Shown: positions 35,645-44,277 of the stretch, in pieces
Position numbering within the stretch: position 1 is the first letter of the stretch
How the letters are laid out: every line of letters begins with the position of its first letter
Source: Aurantiacibacter atlanticus
GTDB taxonomy: Bacteria > Pseudomonadota > Alphaproteobacteria > Sphingomonadales > Sphingomonadaceae
DNA length: 64,000 nucleotides
Reading direction: 5' to 3'
Assembly (NCBI RefSeq): GCF_001077815.2
Contig: NZ_CP011310.1
Location: forward strand, 1 to 64,000
Program-made: the position numbers and the translations under genes
The notes under the pieces: model-generated
Seen by the model: only the letters and a program-made list of their open reading frames with translations
Told to the model about the DNA's origin: nothing
Databases searched by the model: none

Positions 35645-35686
35645 TCCACCGTTTCATTCATTCAGAACTATTCTCAGGAGATCCTC

Positions 35687-36247
35687 ATGTACAAGTCCTA
35701 CAAAGTCGCCGTTGTCGTCGGCAGCCTGCGCAAGGCGTCGGTCAACCGCAAGGCGGCCGAGGCCGTCGCCCGGTTGGCGCCTGACAATCTCGCGTTCGAG
35801 TTCGTCGAGATCGGCGATCTTCCCCTCTATGACGAGGATGTCGAGGCCGCCGGCGCACCGGCCCCATGGACGCGTTTCCGCGAGCAGATTTCTGCCGCCG
35901 ATGCGGTCCTGTTCGTGACCCCCGAGTACAACCGTTCGGTCCCTGGTGCGCTCAAGAACGCGATCGACGTGGGCTCAAGGCCTTACGGCCAGAGCGCATT
36001 CGCGAAGAAGCCCACGGCGGTGATGTCCGTGTCCCCGGGCGGAATCGGCGGGTTCGGCGCCAACCATCACCTACGCCAGTCGCTCGTCTTCCTTGATATG
36101 CCGGTCCTGCAGCAACCCGAAGCCTACATTGGCGGCGGCTGGGAGTTGTTCGACGATGCGGGCGAGTTCAAGAGCGACGACACCCGGAAGTTCTTCAAAA
36201 GCTTCGCCGATGCCTTCGCTTCGTGGATCGAGCGCACCGCCGCCTGA
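35687..36247 (+). CDS. NADPH-dependent FMN reductase
   Basis: A 186-residue flavodoxin-like reductase. The FMN phosphate loop is VVVGSLRKASVNRKAAEAVA, the second motif VLFVTPEYNRSVPGALKNAI, and SPGGIGGFGANHHLRQSLVF precedes the C-terminal helices. It reduces quinones, azo compounds or chromate with NADPH. ATG 35687 with AGGAGAT upstream. Second gene of the pirin cluster, consistent with quinone detoxification. Confidence 0.9.
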   Translation: MYKSYKVAVVVGSLRKASVNRKAAEAVARLAPDNLAFEFVEIGDLPLYDEDVEAAGAPAPWTRFREQISAADAVLFVTPEYNRSVPGALKNAIDVGSRPYGQSAFAKKPTAVMSVSPGGIGGFGANHHLRQSLVFLDMPVLQQPEAYIGGGWELFDDAGEFKSDDTRKFFKSFADAFASWIERTAA

Positions 36248-36322
36248 CCAACGTTCTCCATCAATCAGTTTAGGCCTGCCCCGATTGCGGGGTTCGGCTC
36301 TCCATCGTCCAAGGAAACCGCC

Positions 36323-36955
36323 ATGAACCACAAGTATGCCATCATCGCTGCGTTAGGCGTTGCCGTCCTTTCGGGAGGCGCCATCGCGCAGAGCGACGCT
36401 CTGATGCAAATTCCGGTGGAGGTCCGTTCGGGCAGCTATGTCCTCGACCCTGCGCACGGCAAGATCACCTGGTCCATCGATCACATGGGCTTTTCGACCT
36501 ATGTCGGTCAGTTCACCGATGTCGCGGCCACGCTCGATCTCGACGTCCGCAATCCTGCCGCGAGCACGCTTTCGGCCACTATCGATACCGACAGCGTCGG
36601 GACGCTCAACGATCAGCTCGACAGCCACCTTAGGACGGCCGATTTCCTCGACACGGCAAACTTCCCGCAGGCGCAGTTCGCCGCCACTTCGATACGGCTG
36701 ATCGACCGGGACAGCGCGGCGATCACTGGCAACCTCACATTACGCGGCGTGACCAGGCCGGTGACCATCGAAGCCGATTTCAACCAGGCTGGCATTAACC
36801 CGGTCGATCAGAAATATACCCTCGGCTTCGACGGCGAGACCACGATCAAGCGGTCCGACTTCGGCATCAACTATGGACTGCCAATGCTGGGTGACGAGGT
36901 CACTCTGAACCTGGAAGCCGAGTTCAAGCTCAACGAGACGGCGAACGGCAACTGA
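36323..36955 (+). CDS. Periplasmic YceI-family lipid-binding protein
   Basis: A 210-residue exported protein with a signal peptide (AIIAALGVAVLSGGAIAQ) and a YceI lipocalin-like barrel: SYVLDPAHGKITWSIDHMGF, FTDVAATLDLDVRNP, LRTADFLDTANFPQAQF, GNLTLRGVTRPVTIEADF. YceI proteins bind long polyisoprenoids or amphiphiles in the periplasm. ATG 36323 follows AAGGAAACC. Third gene of the LysR-associated cluster. Confidence 0.9.
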   Translation: MNHKYAIIAALGVAVLSGGAIAQSDALMQIPVEVRSGSYVLDPAHGKITWSIDHMGFSTYVGQFTDVAATLDLDVRNPAASTLSATIDTDSVGTLNDQLDSHLRTADFLDTANFPQAQFAATSIRLIDRDSAAITGNLTLRGVTRPVTIEADFNQAGINPVDQKYTLGFDGETTIKRSDFGINYGLPMLGDEVTLNLEAEFKLNETANGN

Positions 36956-37016
36956 CGGCACATTCCTGCGTCACTTTCGTTGATCCTCTGTCTCATTACC
37001 CTGCTGGAGACTCCCA

Positions 37017-37868
37017 ATGCCCCGGATGCCCGCTCTATTCATTGGCCACGGCAGCCCGATGAACACGCTCGAAGCCAACGGCTATACCGAGGCGTGGCGG
37101 GCGTTCGGGCGCGCCTTGCCCCGGCCCAAAGCGATCCTCGCAGTCTCAGCGCACTGGTACTTCGGCGCGACTGCGGTGACCGCGATGGCGAGGCCAAGGA
37201 CGATCCACGACTTCTACGGCTTTCCGCAGGAGCTCTTCGCGTTCGATTATCCCGCGAAGGGCGATCCCGATCTCGCCGGCGAAATCGTTGAAGCGGTCAA
37301 ACCCCAGTGGGTCGGTCTCGATCAGGACCAGTGGGGCCTCGACCATGGCACCTGGTCGGTGCTTGCGCATCTCTATCCCGACGCGGACATTCCGGTCGTC
37401 CAGCTGTCGCTTAACGCGACGCGGCCCCTCGACTACCACCTCGATCTCGCGCGGCGTCTCGATGCCTTGCGGGATCGCGGCGTGATGATCCTCGCCAGCG
37501 GCAATGTGGTGCACAATCTGCGCGCGCTGCGCTGGGACCAGCCCGACCTTGGCTTCGACTGGGCCCAGCGGTTCGACGACGCGGCGGCCGAGCAACTTCT
37601 CCGCGACCCCGCCGACATCCTCAAGCTCGCCGAGCATCCGGACTTCACGGCCGCCGTCCCGACGCCGGACCATTTCCTCCCGCTGCTCTACACTGCCGGC
37701 CTGGCGTCGGCAGAAGGGGCTTCGCTCGAAGCTCTGGTGCGTGGCTACTCGATGGGGTCGATCTCAATGAGCTGTTACGGTCTCGGTGCCGAGATCGAGC
37801 TGCGCAAGGATCCCACCTGCGCGGCGCGCCTGCCCGCTGGTGTGCCGCCAGAACAGAGCAACATCTAG
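37017..37868 (+). CDS. 4,5-DOPA-extradiol-dioxygenase family protein
   Basis: A 283-residue member of the YgiD/DODA class III extradiol dioxygenases. Metal-ligand histidines lie in FIGHGSPMNTLEAN and VSAHWYFGATAV; downstream motifs are DHGTWSVLAHLYP and ILASGNVVHNLRAL. Family members cleave catechol-type rings with Fe or Zn, but many bacterial ones have no proven substrate. It begins with ATG 37017 after GGAGACTCCCA, and is the last intact gene of the cluster. Confidence 0.9.
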   Translation: MPRMPALFIGHGSPMNTLEANGYTEAWRAFGRALPRPKAILAVSAHWYFGATAVTAMARPRTIHDFYGFPQELFAFDYPAKGDPDLAGEIVEAVKPQWVGLDQDQWGLDHGTWSVLAHLYPDADIPVVQLSLNATRPLDYHLDLARRLDALRDRGVMILASGNVVHNLRALRWDQPDLGFDWAQRFDDAAAEQLLRDPADILKLAEHPDFTAAVPTPDHFLPLLYTAGLASAEGASLEALVRGYSMGSISMSCYGLGAEIELRKDPTCAARLPAGVPPEQSNI

Positions 37869-37897
37869 GGGCCCTCGTCCCACGCCAGGAGAATACG

Positions 37898-37969
37898 ATG
37901 TCCGCATCCGATAATATCAGCCAACGGGTCAGCTTGGGAATGGACATATGCGCTAATGAGCCAAGGTGA
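37898..37969 (+). pseudogene. Orphan 5' end of a lost gene after DODA
   Basis: A ribosome-binding site (CCAGGAGAA) and an ATG at 37898 open a frame (MSASDNISQRVSLGMD) that stops after 23 codons. The spacing behind the DODA stop is that of a normal next gene, so this looks like the start of a further cluster member whose body has been deleted. It could also be a true micro-ORF. Confidence 0.35.
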
Positions 37970-38337
37970 TCGCAGCGGGTCTGAAAGCAGGCCTTCTGCA
38001 AGTCCAATTCTTTCAAAGCCGACTAATCCCAATCGGTTAGACAAGCATCGCGAGAGCTTTTTCGGGTCTTATAATTGATTGCATGGCTCCGAAATCTGGG
38101 TCGGACAATGTCGGCTTCTCGCTTCATCATAGACGCCTGTCTGAGTGATCGGTACATCCAAAGACCGCCTTGAGTGAGACGACAAATGCTCATTCGGAAC
38201 ATCTTATCTGTCAGGTCTTTCAGGGAAGTTGACGCAATCGCAGTTCCCGGACTTGAAAACACTCTCCTTTCGGCTTTACGCAGAAACAATTACGCCGATA
38301 AGTGTAGACTCATAGCATCCCAATTGGAGGCCCACAC
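37970..38337. other. Intergenic region, nothing recognised
   Basis: About 370 bases of mixed composition without a convincing gene, repeat or hairpin. A minus-strand frame at 38023-38289 exists but has no family resemblance and no ribosome-binding site. Confidence 0.5.
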
Positions 38338-38949
38338 ATGCATCGCGTAGCACTTCTTCTTACCGTCGGCCTGCTCGCAGCCTGTGGCAACTCATCCTCC
38401 ACAGCGAGCGGCAATATCGAGGATGGCGCAGACAACGAAGGCGATGCGATTGCTCTTGCCGAGACCGCCAATGCTACCGAGCCAAGTACCATTAACATGT
38501 CTTCTCCTCTCGGCAGCGGAACCGCCCAGGCTCCAGGTGAAACAATAACTTCGGAAAATGCTAGCCGAAAAGCCGAGAGCGTGACCACGCTTCCCTTGAA
38601 GCCCGGCTTTTATGTGGTGAACGATACGACTTGCGACCAGGCGTCCAACGCGACGCTCATGCTCGTGCGCAAGAGCGGGATCAACACGTCGCGCGTACCC
38701 TGCGATTTCAAGTCGATCGAGAAGACCGGCACGAACAGCTACCGCGTGACCGAAAGCTGCACGGAAGGTGGTGCTGCATGGGGCACCGAGGAGCATATTT
38801 CTACCAGCGTCTCGACTTACGAAATCCTCAATGAAACCAGCTTTACCTCGAAATCCGACAGTGGATGGGAAAGCAGCGCGCGCTATTGCCCTCAACCGAG
38901 CCTGCCCGAGCCATGGCGGAACAACGATATTGGCGACCTCATCGAATAG
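38338..38949 (+). CDS. Hypothetical lipoprotein
   Basis: A 203-residue protein with a lipoprotein signal (LLLTVGLLAAC, Cys16), a Ser/Thr/Ala-rich linker of about 60 residues, and a C-terminal domain (LPLKPGFYVVNDTTCDQASN, VPCDFKSIEKTGTNSYRVTE) with four cysteines likely to form disulfides. ATG 38338 is preceded by TTGGAGG. The residue after the lipobox Cys is Gly, so an outer-membrane location is expected. No family is recognised. Confidence 0.75.
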   Translation: MHRVALLLTVGLLAACGNSSSTASGNIEDGADNEGDAIALAETANATEPSTINMSSPLGSGTAQAPGETITSENASRKAESVTTLPLKPGFYVVNDTTCDQASNATLMLVRKSGINTSRVPCDFKSIEKTGTNSYRVTESCTEGGAAWGTEEHISTSVSTYEILNETSFTSKSDSGWESSARYCPQPSLPEPWRNNDIGDLIE

Positions 38950-39003
38950 GCGAGCTTACGCCTTCGCCGCGAACACATATACCGAAGGCTACGACGAGCG
39001 GAT

Positions 39004-39289
39004 TGCAATCCGGGCCTCGATCCCGAACGGGCGACCAGTTTCGAAATCGGCGGCGGCACTCGGCTCGGGCGGACCCGGCTGTTCGGTTCGGTCTTCTACA
39101 GCAAGCTCGACGATGCGCTCGTCACGATCCGCACAGCCCAAGATCTCAATCGACGGGAGAATATCGGTTCGGCTGACTATTGCGGCGCGGAACTGGGTGT
39201 CGATGCGCAGTTCTCGCCGACGCTTCAGGCGGGGCTGAACTACAGTTACATCCATCGCAGTTTCGACATCAGGTCAGCGCTCCCGGGAG
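39004..39289 (+). pseudogene. TonB-dependent receptor fragment cut by the IS
   Basis: The frame reads NPGLDPERATSFEIGGGTRL, then LFGSVFYSKLDDALVTI and ENIGSADYCGAELGVDAQFS followed by LQAGLNYSYIHRSFD, the conserved late-barrel part of TonB receptors. It has no start and is cut by the IS at 39290. The remaining C-terminal strands are not found on the other side of the IS. The fragment is therefore the edge of a rearrangement. Confidence 0.8.
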
Positions 39290-39321
39290 TGACGTGACCC
39301 CCAGCTTTCCCCCAGCTGGGA

Positions 39322-40230
39322 TTAGAGCCGGGCGGTTGTTTTGCGCATCAGCGCGGTTGAAGCAATGGGCTGCGTAGCGGAGCCCGTAGGGCGTAGCGAA
39401 GCAGGCCATTGCTTATCCAGTTCAGCGGCGAACGCCGCCGGTGTTGCGTAACCGAGAGACGAGTGTGGTCGCTCCCGATTGTAGTCTTCGACCCAGGCCG
39501 CGATCTCGACACGGGCATGGGCCATACTCAAGAACAGCGTCTCGTTGAGCAGTTCGTCCCGCATCCGGCCATTGAAGCTCTCGACATAGCCATTCTGCAT
39601 CGGCCTTCCGGGCGCGATGTAATGCCACTCCACGCCGACCTCGCCGCACCATGCCAGCACAGCGTTGCTGGTGAGCTCGGTGCCATTGTCGCTGACGATC
39701 ATGCCTGGCTTGCCGCGCTGTTCGATCAGTGCGGTCAGCTCGCGAACGACACGGCGACCAGAGATCGAGGTGTCCGGCACCGCTGCCAGGCACTCCCGGG
39801 TCACGTCATCGACCACGTTGAGCACCCGGAACCGTCTTCCCGAAGCCATCTGGTCGTGAACAAAGTCCAGGCTCCAGCGCTGGTTCGGCAGCGCCAGAAC
39901 CGGAGCAGGTGCCCTTGTGCCAACAGCACGCCTGCGGCTACGTCGTCGCCTGACCGCCAAGCCTTCCTCACGGTAGAGCCTCTGGGTCTTCTTGCGGTTG
40001 ATCATGATCCCCTCCCGGCGCAGCAGGATATGCAGACGGCGATAGCCGAACCGGCGACGCTGGTTGGCCAGCTCGCGCAGCTTCTCACGCAGATCGACGT
40101 CATCGTCCCGGGTGGAACGGTAACGCACGCTCTTGCGATCAGCATCGATGACACGGCACGCCCGCCGCTCGCTCATCCCATGGCACGCCTGGAGATGAGC
40201 AACAGCTTCCCGCTGCGCGGCGGGCGTCAA
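39322..40230 (-). CDS. IS3-family transposase OrfB (copy 2)
   Basis: A 302-residue DDE transposase identical in sequence to the product at 7514-8422, with the acidic triad in [19 protein letters not shown] and [14 protein letters not shown]. It starts at TTG 40230, overlapping orfA, and carries the same A6G slippage heptamer upstream. The element is presumably active or was so very recently. Confidence 0.95.
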   Translation of the reverse strand: MTPAAQREAVAHLQACHGMSERRACRVIDADRKSVRYRSTRDDDVDLREKLRELANQRRRFGYRRLHILLRREGIMINRKKTQRLYREEGLAVRRRRSRRRAVGTRAPAPVLALPNQRWSLDFVHDQMASGRRFRVLNVVDDVTRECLAAVPDTSISGRRVVRELTALIEQRGKPGMIVSDNGTELTSNAVLAWCGEVGVEWHYIAPGRPMQNGYVESFNGRMRDELLNETLFLSMAHARVEIAAWVEDYNRERPHSSLGYATPAAFAAELDKQWPASLRPTGSATQPIASTALMRKTTARL

Positions 40231-40493
40231 AACTTTTTTGCCAGAAGATCCTTCAACGCCGCCTTGTCCAGCATCGCATCGGCCAGCAAACGCTTCAGCT
40301 TCGCGTTCTCGCTCTCCAGCTCCTTCAGCCGCCGGGCATCGGACACTTCCATCCCGCCATACTTCGACTTCCAGTTGTAGATCGTCGCTTCAGATACACC
40401 GTGCCGACGGGCAAGGTCAGCGGTCTTGGCTCCCGCCTCCGCTTCCTTCAGCACGCCAATGATCTGCTCTTCTGAAAACCTCGTTCTCTTCAT
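40227..40493 (-). CDS. IS3-family transposase OrfA (copy 2)
   Basis: An 88-residue HTH and coiled-coil protein as in copy 1 apart from Ser7 in place of Thr7. The nucleotide differences between the copies cluster at this end of the element, as expected if the two elements have exchanged sequence by recombination. Confidence 0.95.
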   Translation of the reverse strand: MKRTRFSEEQIIGVLKEAEAGAKTADLARRHGVSEATIYNWKSKYGGMEVSDARRLKELESENAKLKRLLADAMLDKAALKDLLAKKF

Positions 40494-40560
40494 CTCGTCC
40501 GTCCTTCTGTCAGGGCCGGACTCTAATCCAACTTGGAGGAAAATCAGGGGGTCACGTCAC

Positions 40561-41463
40561 TTGCCGCAAGATTTGATGAGCTTTGTCCAAATCAAGAAGG
40601 GCTCTGTTCCGAGCCAGATGCAGGCAACAGGTATGCAATCTGGAGACGGAGTATACGGTGGTTGGTCATTCTCAGACTCGACTGCGGATGCTTCGCGATA
40701 CGTCTGCTCGTTCGCTTTCAACGCAAAAGACAACCTAAATCGTCCAATCATACTCACAGCCGCACACTGCGCTAACAATCCGAGGATATATTATCAGCGC
40801 TCTGGCGTCCCGCATTGGGTGTCTCTCACGTTCGAAAAAGAATGGATAGGGCCAGGCACGAAATACGATTACCAATTTCATCGGACCGATGGTTTAAATA
40901 ACGGCGCTTGGGTGTGGTTTGATAATGGTCCTGGCAAAATTGATTTTAAAGGCTTTAGGCCGAGCGACGATCATACTCTCGACTCTAGCAAGAACATTAT
41001 CGCATCTCAATCTGCTGAAGGTTATTACGCAGTGAAAGGGACGTGGGGATATTATGACCAGAAAGTTGGACAGGTCTTGTGCAAATCCGGGCGCTCGACT
41101 GGTCTAACATGCGGCCAGATTACGCACGGCTACTACACGTTCAACGGCATAAAAGGTTGGATCGAAACCGGCTTGTCGAGTGCATTCATCTACGCAGTAT
41201 CAGGTGATAGCGGAGGCGCCGTATTCACCGAGCCGACCACTGCCGGAGGCATCAAAGCTGCAGGTATCGTCACTGCTGCAACAATCCACGATCCGACCCG
41301 GAACGCTAAAGGTGAGGTGAATTTTAGCGGCGATGAGCGTCCGTGCCTGCCGTTTATGGAAGGGAATTCTTCATATCCCGATGTCGGTCCGGATTGCAAA
41401 ATGATCCATATGCCCATCGATTATGTCGATGATCAACAGCTCATTACGATTGTCACACAATGA
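40561..41463 (+). pseudogene. S1-family secreted serine protease, 5' end lost to the IS
   Basis: The frame entering from the IS aligns with residues about 170-490 of the intact protease at 44274-45773. The catalytic triad is complete: His in ILTAAHC, Asp in KYDYQFHR, Ser in SGDSGGAVF, with paired cysteines (CKSGRSTGLTCG). The signal peptide and most of the pro-region are missing; only the end of the pro-region (FVQIKKGSVPS) remains beyond the IS. Without signal or start the product cannot be exported. The DNA is visibly more AT-rich than its surroundings. The lipoprotein gene overlaps its stop (ATGA). Confidence 0.8.
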
Positions 41464-41882
41464 GAATTGCTGGGCTCATTCCGATCTTCATCCTGGTTGC
41501 CGGATGCTCTACCGAAGTGACACCGGACACTTCCCCAGTGCTTCAAGAAAATCAAAAAGTAGCGCAGGCAGAATCGGTTTTTATCGGACGCCGGGTTGAA
41601 GACCGAGAAACCCCTTACGCTGCTTTATTCACCGGAGAATATGCGATCCGAAGTGGTTGTCTGGTATTCGCAGGCGGAGGGGAGGCGGTCTATCTTGCTG
41701 TCTTTTCGGAAGCCACAGATGTTGCCATAACTCAGACAGGAATAACAATAGACGGATCCAAAGAGATTGCATTCGGCACTCCGCTATCAATTGGTGGAGG
41801 CGTTGTGCCGACAAATGCGGTCACCTTGCGGAATGCTGTCCCAGCCGATTGCGACTATGAGTTGTTATTGGTCGGAGGGTAG
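41460..41882 (+). CDS. DGC-module lipoprotein paired with the broken protease
   Basis: A 140-residue protein with a lipoprotein signal (IPIFILVAGC, Cys16). The mature domain contains YAIRSGCLVFAGGGEAVYLA and ends with VPADCDYELLLVGG. The motif 'G-C-L-V' followed by a beta-rich segment and a late cysteine is shared with the lipoprotein at 43777-44277 and with several products of the 48.6-61.4 kb operon. It starts within the stop of the protease gene (ATGA), so it was co-translated with it. The function is unknown; a pro-region or inhibitor partner for the protease is possible. Confidence 0.7.
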   Translation: MRIAGLIPIFILVAGCSTEVTPDTSPVLQENQKVAQAESVFIGRRVEDRETPYAALFTGEYAIRSGCLVFAGGGEAVYLAVFSEATDVAITQTGITIDGSKEIAFGTPLSIGGGVVPTNAVTLRNAVPADCDYELLLVGG

Positions 41883-42152
41883 CTGCCTTCGTGCGCTATG
41901 GCAGCGACCATATCCGAAGCACCATTGCGCTACGTGGCGGAACGCCGGTGATCCCGGCCAAGGCCAACCGCAAAGAGCCAATACCCCACGACACCGTCAC
42001 CTACGCGTTGCGAAACCGCATCGAACGGTGCTTCGCGAAGCTCAAATGCTCACGCCGTCTCGCAACCCGATACGACAAAACATCAGCAAGCTACCTCGGC
42101 TTCATACATATCGCCGCCGCTCGCCTCTAGACCAATCAGTTTGTCAACAGAG
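41883..42152 (+). mobile_element. 3' remnant of an IS5-family element
   Basis: The frame from 41891 reads TPVIPAKANRKEPIPHDTVT, then LRNRIERCFAKLKCSRRLAT and RYDKTSASYLGFIHIAAARL, the C-terminal part of an IS5-family transposase carrying the catalytic Glu region. The end CAATCAGTTTGTCAACAGAG resembles an IS427-type inverted repeat. The 5' part is gone. It is a different, more diverged element than the one at 42901. Confidence 0.75.
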
Positions 42153-42900
42153 CCTAGGCACCTCCCTTTGTGGTCTTTGCAAAGCATACGATTAACTGCT
42201 TGCATTTGCACGAGTAGCACGCAGATTGCCTTACAAATTGAAAGGCGAGGTCGCAACTATGCCGAAGACGTTGCTCAATGAGAACCGGAGGTCTGCGGGG
42301 CATCAGTCTCGAATGCTGCAAGTGCACAAGAGCTGCGTTTACAATCGCTCACTGCAAGCAGGCAGTGCAGCGCGTGCCCGGGCCGTCGTCGCATCGATAG
42401 TGCTGTTTCTTTTGTCGCCATCGTGCAGCCTTGGAGACCCAATAGCAGATCGGGACTGGCGCAATGAAACAGTCTATGTCCAGGTGGGCGAAGTGGTGTT
42501 CGAATTGTCGCCCGGGCGGGTCTACAGCCTGGATGGCATGAAAGATAAAGAGATCAACGCTGCTCTCGCAGAGGGCAAGGGTACCCAAGCATCCCCTCTT
42601 CGGCTCCCTAACGTTCGGATAGGAGTGCCGCTGACTGACACTCGTGGCCTAGATTACGACGTCTCAATTACAGAACCTAGGGAAATGGGCGGTGCGAGGA
42701 ACGTTGTTGCGATACCCCAGGCCGCCAGCTTATCCTCCGTCGATTTCAATCAAAGCCCAGACCGTCTTTCTGGCAAAACCTATGAGGGGTCAGCGACTTT
42801 CCGATTTTCTAACGGCCAAGTGATCGAAAGCCCAGTGGGATGTTCCGTAGTGCTTATCGACGGGGAGATACGCAACGTATTTTGCACCGCTAGCGGCCTA

Positions 42901-43750
42901 GGCCGTGTTGACAAAAGGGATTCCCAATCACTCCGACTTCTGATTCAAGACTGCTTTTTGAGGAGCAGTCATGGGTCGCGGAGACTTGTCGGATGCGGAG
43001 TGGGAACTGATCGGGCCGCTGCTGCCGCCTGAGCGGGGACGCTGGGCGCGACCGACGGGCGATAACCGACTCTTCCTCAACGGCATGCTCCACGTATTGA
43101 GGGTAGGCTGCCCCTGGCGCGACATGCACGAGCGCTACGGCAAGTGGAACTCGGTCTATGTCCGGTTCCCGGCGCTGGGCCGAACAAGGCGTGTGGGATG
43201 CCCTGCTTCAAACGCTGGTCGATCTGGGGCTGACCGACGACTGGCAGCACATGATCGACAGCACCAGCGTTCGCGGCCACGTCTCGGCAGCGGGCGGAAA
43301 AGGGGGGCTTGTGCGAACGCTCTTGGTCGATCACGCGGCGGCTTTACGAGCAAAATCCATGCCCGCTGCGACAATCAGGGACTGCCTCTCGGCTTCATCC
43401 TGACTGGTGGTGAGGCCTCCGATTACACCGCTGCTGAGCCGCTGATGGAGATCCCGGTCGCCGCACCCAAGGCGCTGCTGGCAGACAAGGGATATGATGG
43501 CGACCGCTTCCGCGAGAGCCTGCTGATCCGGGGCATACTGCCGATCATCCCGCCCCGCTCGAACCGCAAGGTGCCCGAGCATCCCGACTATCGTCGCTAC
43601 CGGGACCGCAACCGCGTCGAGCGCATGTTCGGTAAGCTCAAGCAACAGCGCCGTATCGCCACCCGCTACGACAAGACCGTCCTGTCCTTCGAGAGCTTCC
43701 TAAACCTCGCCGCCACTCGCCTATGGCTGAAGTCTTTTGTCAACACGGCC
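42901..43750 (+). mobile_element. IS5-family (IS427-type) element
   Basis: 850 bp with perfect inverted repeats GGCCGTGTTGACAAAAG at the left and its complement at the right, flanked by TA on both sides as expected for IS427-type insertion. It encodes a frameshifted transposase on the plus strand. A 5' fragment of the same element lies at 47970-48303 and a diverged relative at 1690-2075. Confidence 0.92.
42971..43750 (+). pseudogene. IS5-family transposase, disrupted
   Basis: The frame begins MGRGDLSDAEWELIGPLLPP and runs to VYVRF. An extra C at 43168-43170 relative to the fragment at 48040 throws it out of frame; the native continuation RRWAEQGVWDALLQTLVDLG with HMIDSTSVRGH (first Asp) is in the next frame. 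At AAAAGGGGGG (43298-43307) translation must shift again to reach GGFTSKIHARCDNQGLPLGF and NRVERMFGKLKQQRR. The second shift looks programmed, as in other IS427 elements; the first is a mutation, so this copy is probably inactive. Confidence 0.88.
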
Positions 43751-43776
43751 TAGGCAACAGCCGATGGCTTACGACC

Positions 43777-44277
43777 TTACTTTGAAGGTTCTCCAAAGCG
43801 TTTCAAGTTCCGCACTTGGATAATTCGTTCGCCACATGCCATATCCAAGTCCGCATGAGCCTCTTTCAATATGGTGTTCGCTGAATCCGGACCGGCTTTC
43901 TTTTCCCATATCACTCCACCAGTACCTTCGACGCGATCGCCAAGACGCAATTTTTCGGAGCCAGGTGCAATTTGAATAAAGAACCCATCTTGATCTCGCC
44001 CCGTTTGGGGTAAGTTTCTGAACAGCGGCATATCTGCATCCGACCGCGAGAAAGAACTTGGCATCACCTCGCTTTCAAAATCCGACCGACCGGACAGAAT
44101 AACAAGGCAACCATCTAACTCGGCCAAGCGCCCGATTACATATCCGCTTTCAAGCACATCGGGATTGTAGGAATAAACCTCAATCCCATCGCCTTGCTCT
44201 GACGATGGTGAACAGCTTGCGGCTACAGTCGCAACAGCGAAAAGGGCGGCTGAAATCCCAAATCTCTGTCTGGTCAC
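43777..44277 (-). CDS. DGC-module lipoprotein paired with the S1 protease
   Basis: A 166-residue protein with a lipoprotein signal (ALFAVATVAASC, Cys22). The mature domain contains GRLAELDGCLVILSGRSDFE, a beta-rich stretch EKLRLGDRVEGTGGVIW and a late cysteine (LDMACGERIIQV). This is the same layout as the lipoprotein at 41460. The start overlaps the protease stop in ATGA, so protease and lipoprotein are co-translated, as in the broken pair at 40.6-41.9 kb. Possible roles are chaperone, tether or inhibitor of the protease; none is shown. Confidence 0.75.
   Translation of the reverse strand: MTRQRFGISAALFAVATVAASCSPSSEQGDGIEVYSYNPDVLESGYVIGRLAELDGCLVILSGRSDFESEVMPSSFSRSDADMPLFRNLPQTGRDQDGFFIQIAPGSEKLRLGDRVEGTGGVIWEKKAGPDSANTILKEAHADLDMACGERIIQVRNLKRFGEPSK

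Larger units (their letters stand above)
39290..40559 (-). mobile_element. Complete IS3-family element, IS407 group, copy 2
   Basis: 1270 bp with the same inverted repeats as copy 1 (TGACGTGACCCCC at 39290, complement ending 40559). The flanks differ (GGAG left, CTTG right), so no target duplication is present and the flanking sequences were not originally joined. The right terminal region matches the end at 1-35 but differs from copy 1. It separates a TonB receptor fragment from a protease fragment. Confidence 0.95.
42259..43785 (+). pseudogene. Hypothetical signal-anchored protein gene split by IS5 near its 3' end
   Basis: An ATG at 42259 with GGCGAGG upstream opens a protein with a basic N-terminus, a membrane segment (ARAVVASIVLFLLSPSCSLG) and an extracytoplasmic domain ending GCSVVLIDGEIRNVFCTASG. 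At 42900 an IS5 element interrupts it. Joining the sequence across the TA target duplication (42899-42900 and 43751-43752) restores the frame, adding LGNSRWLTTLL and a stop at 43783-43785, so the original protein had about 224 residues. Only a few C-terminal residues are replaced by IS-encoded ones, so partial function may remain. No family is recognised. Confidence 0.65.

Noticed and set aside
38023..38289. 88-codon minus-strand frame
   Set aside because: No ribosome-binding site, no family resemblance, atypical codon use.
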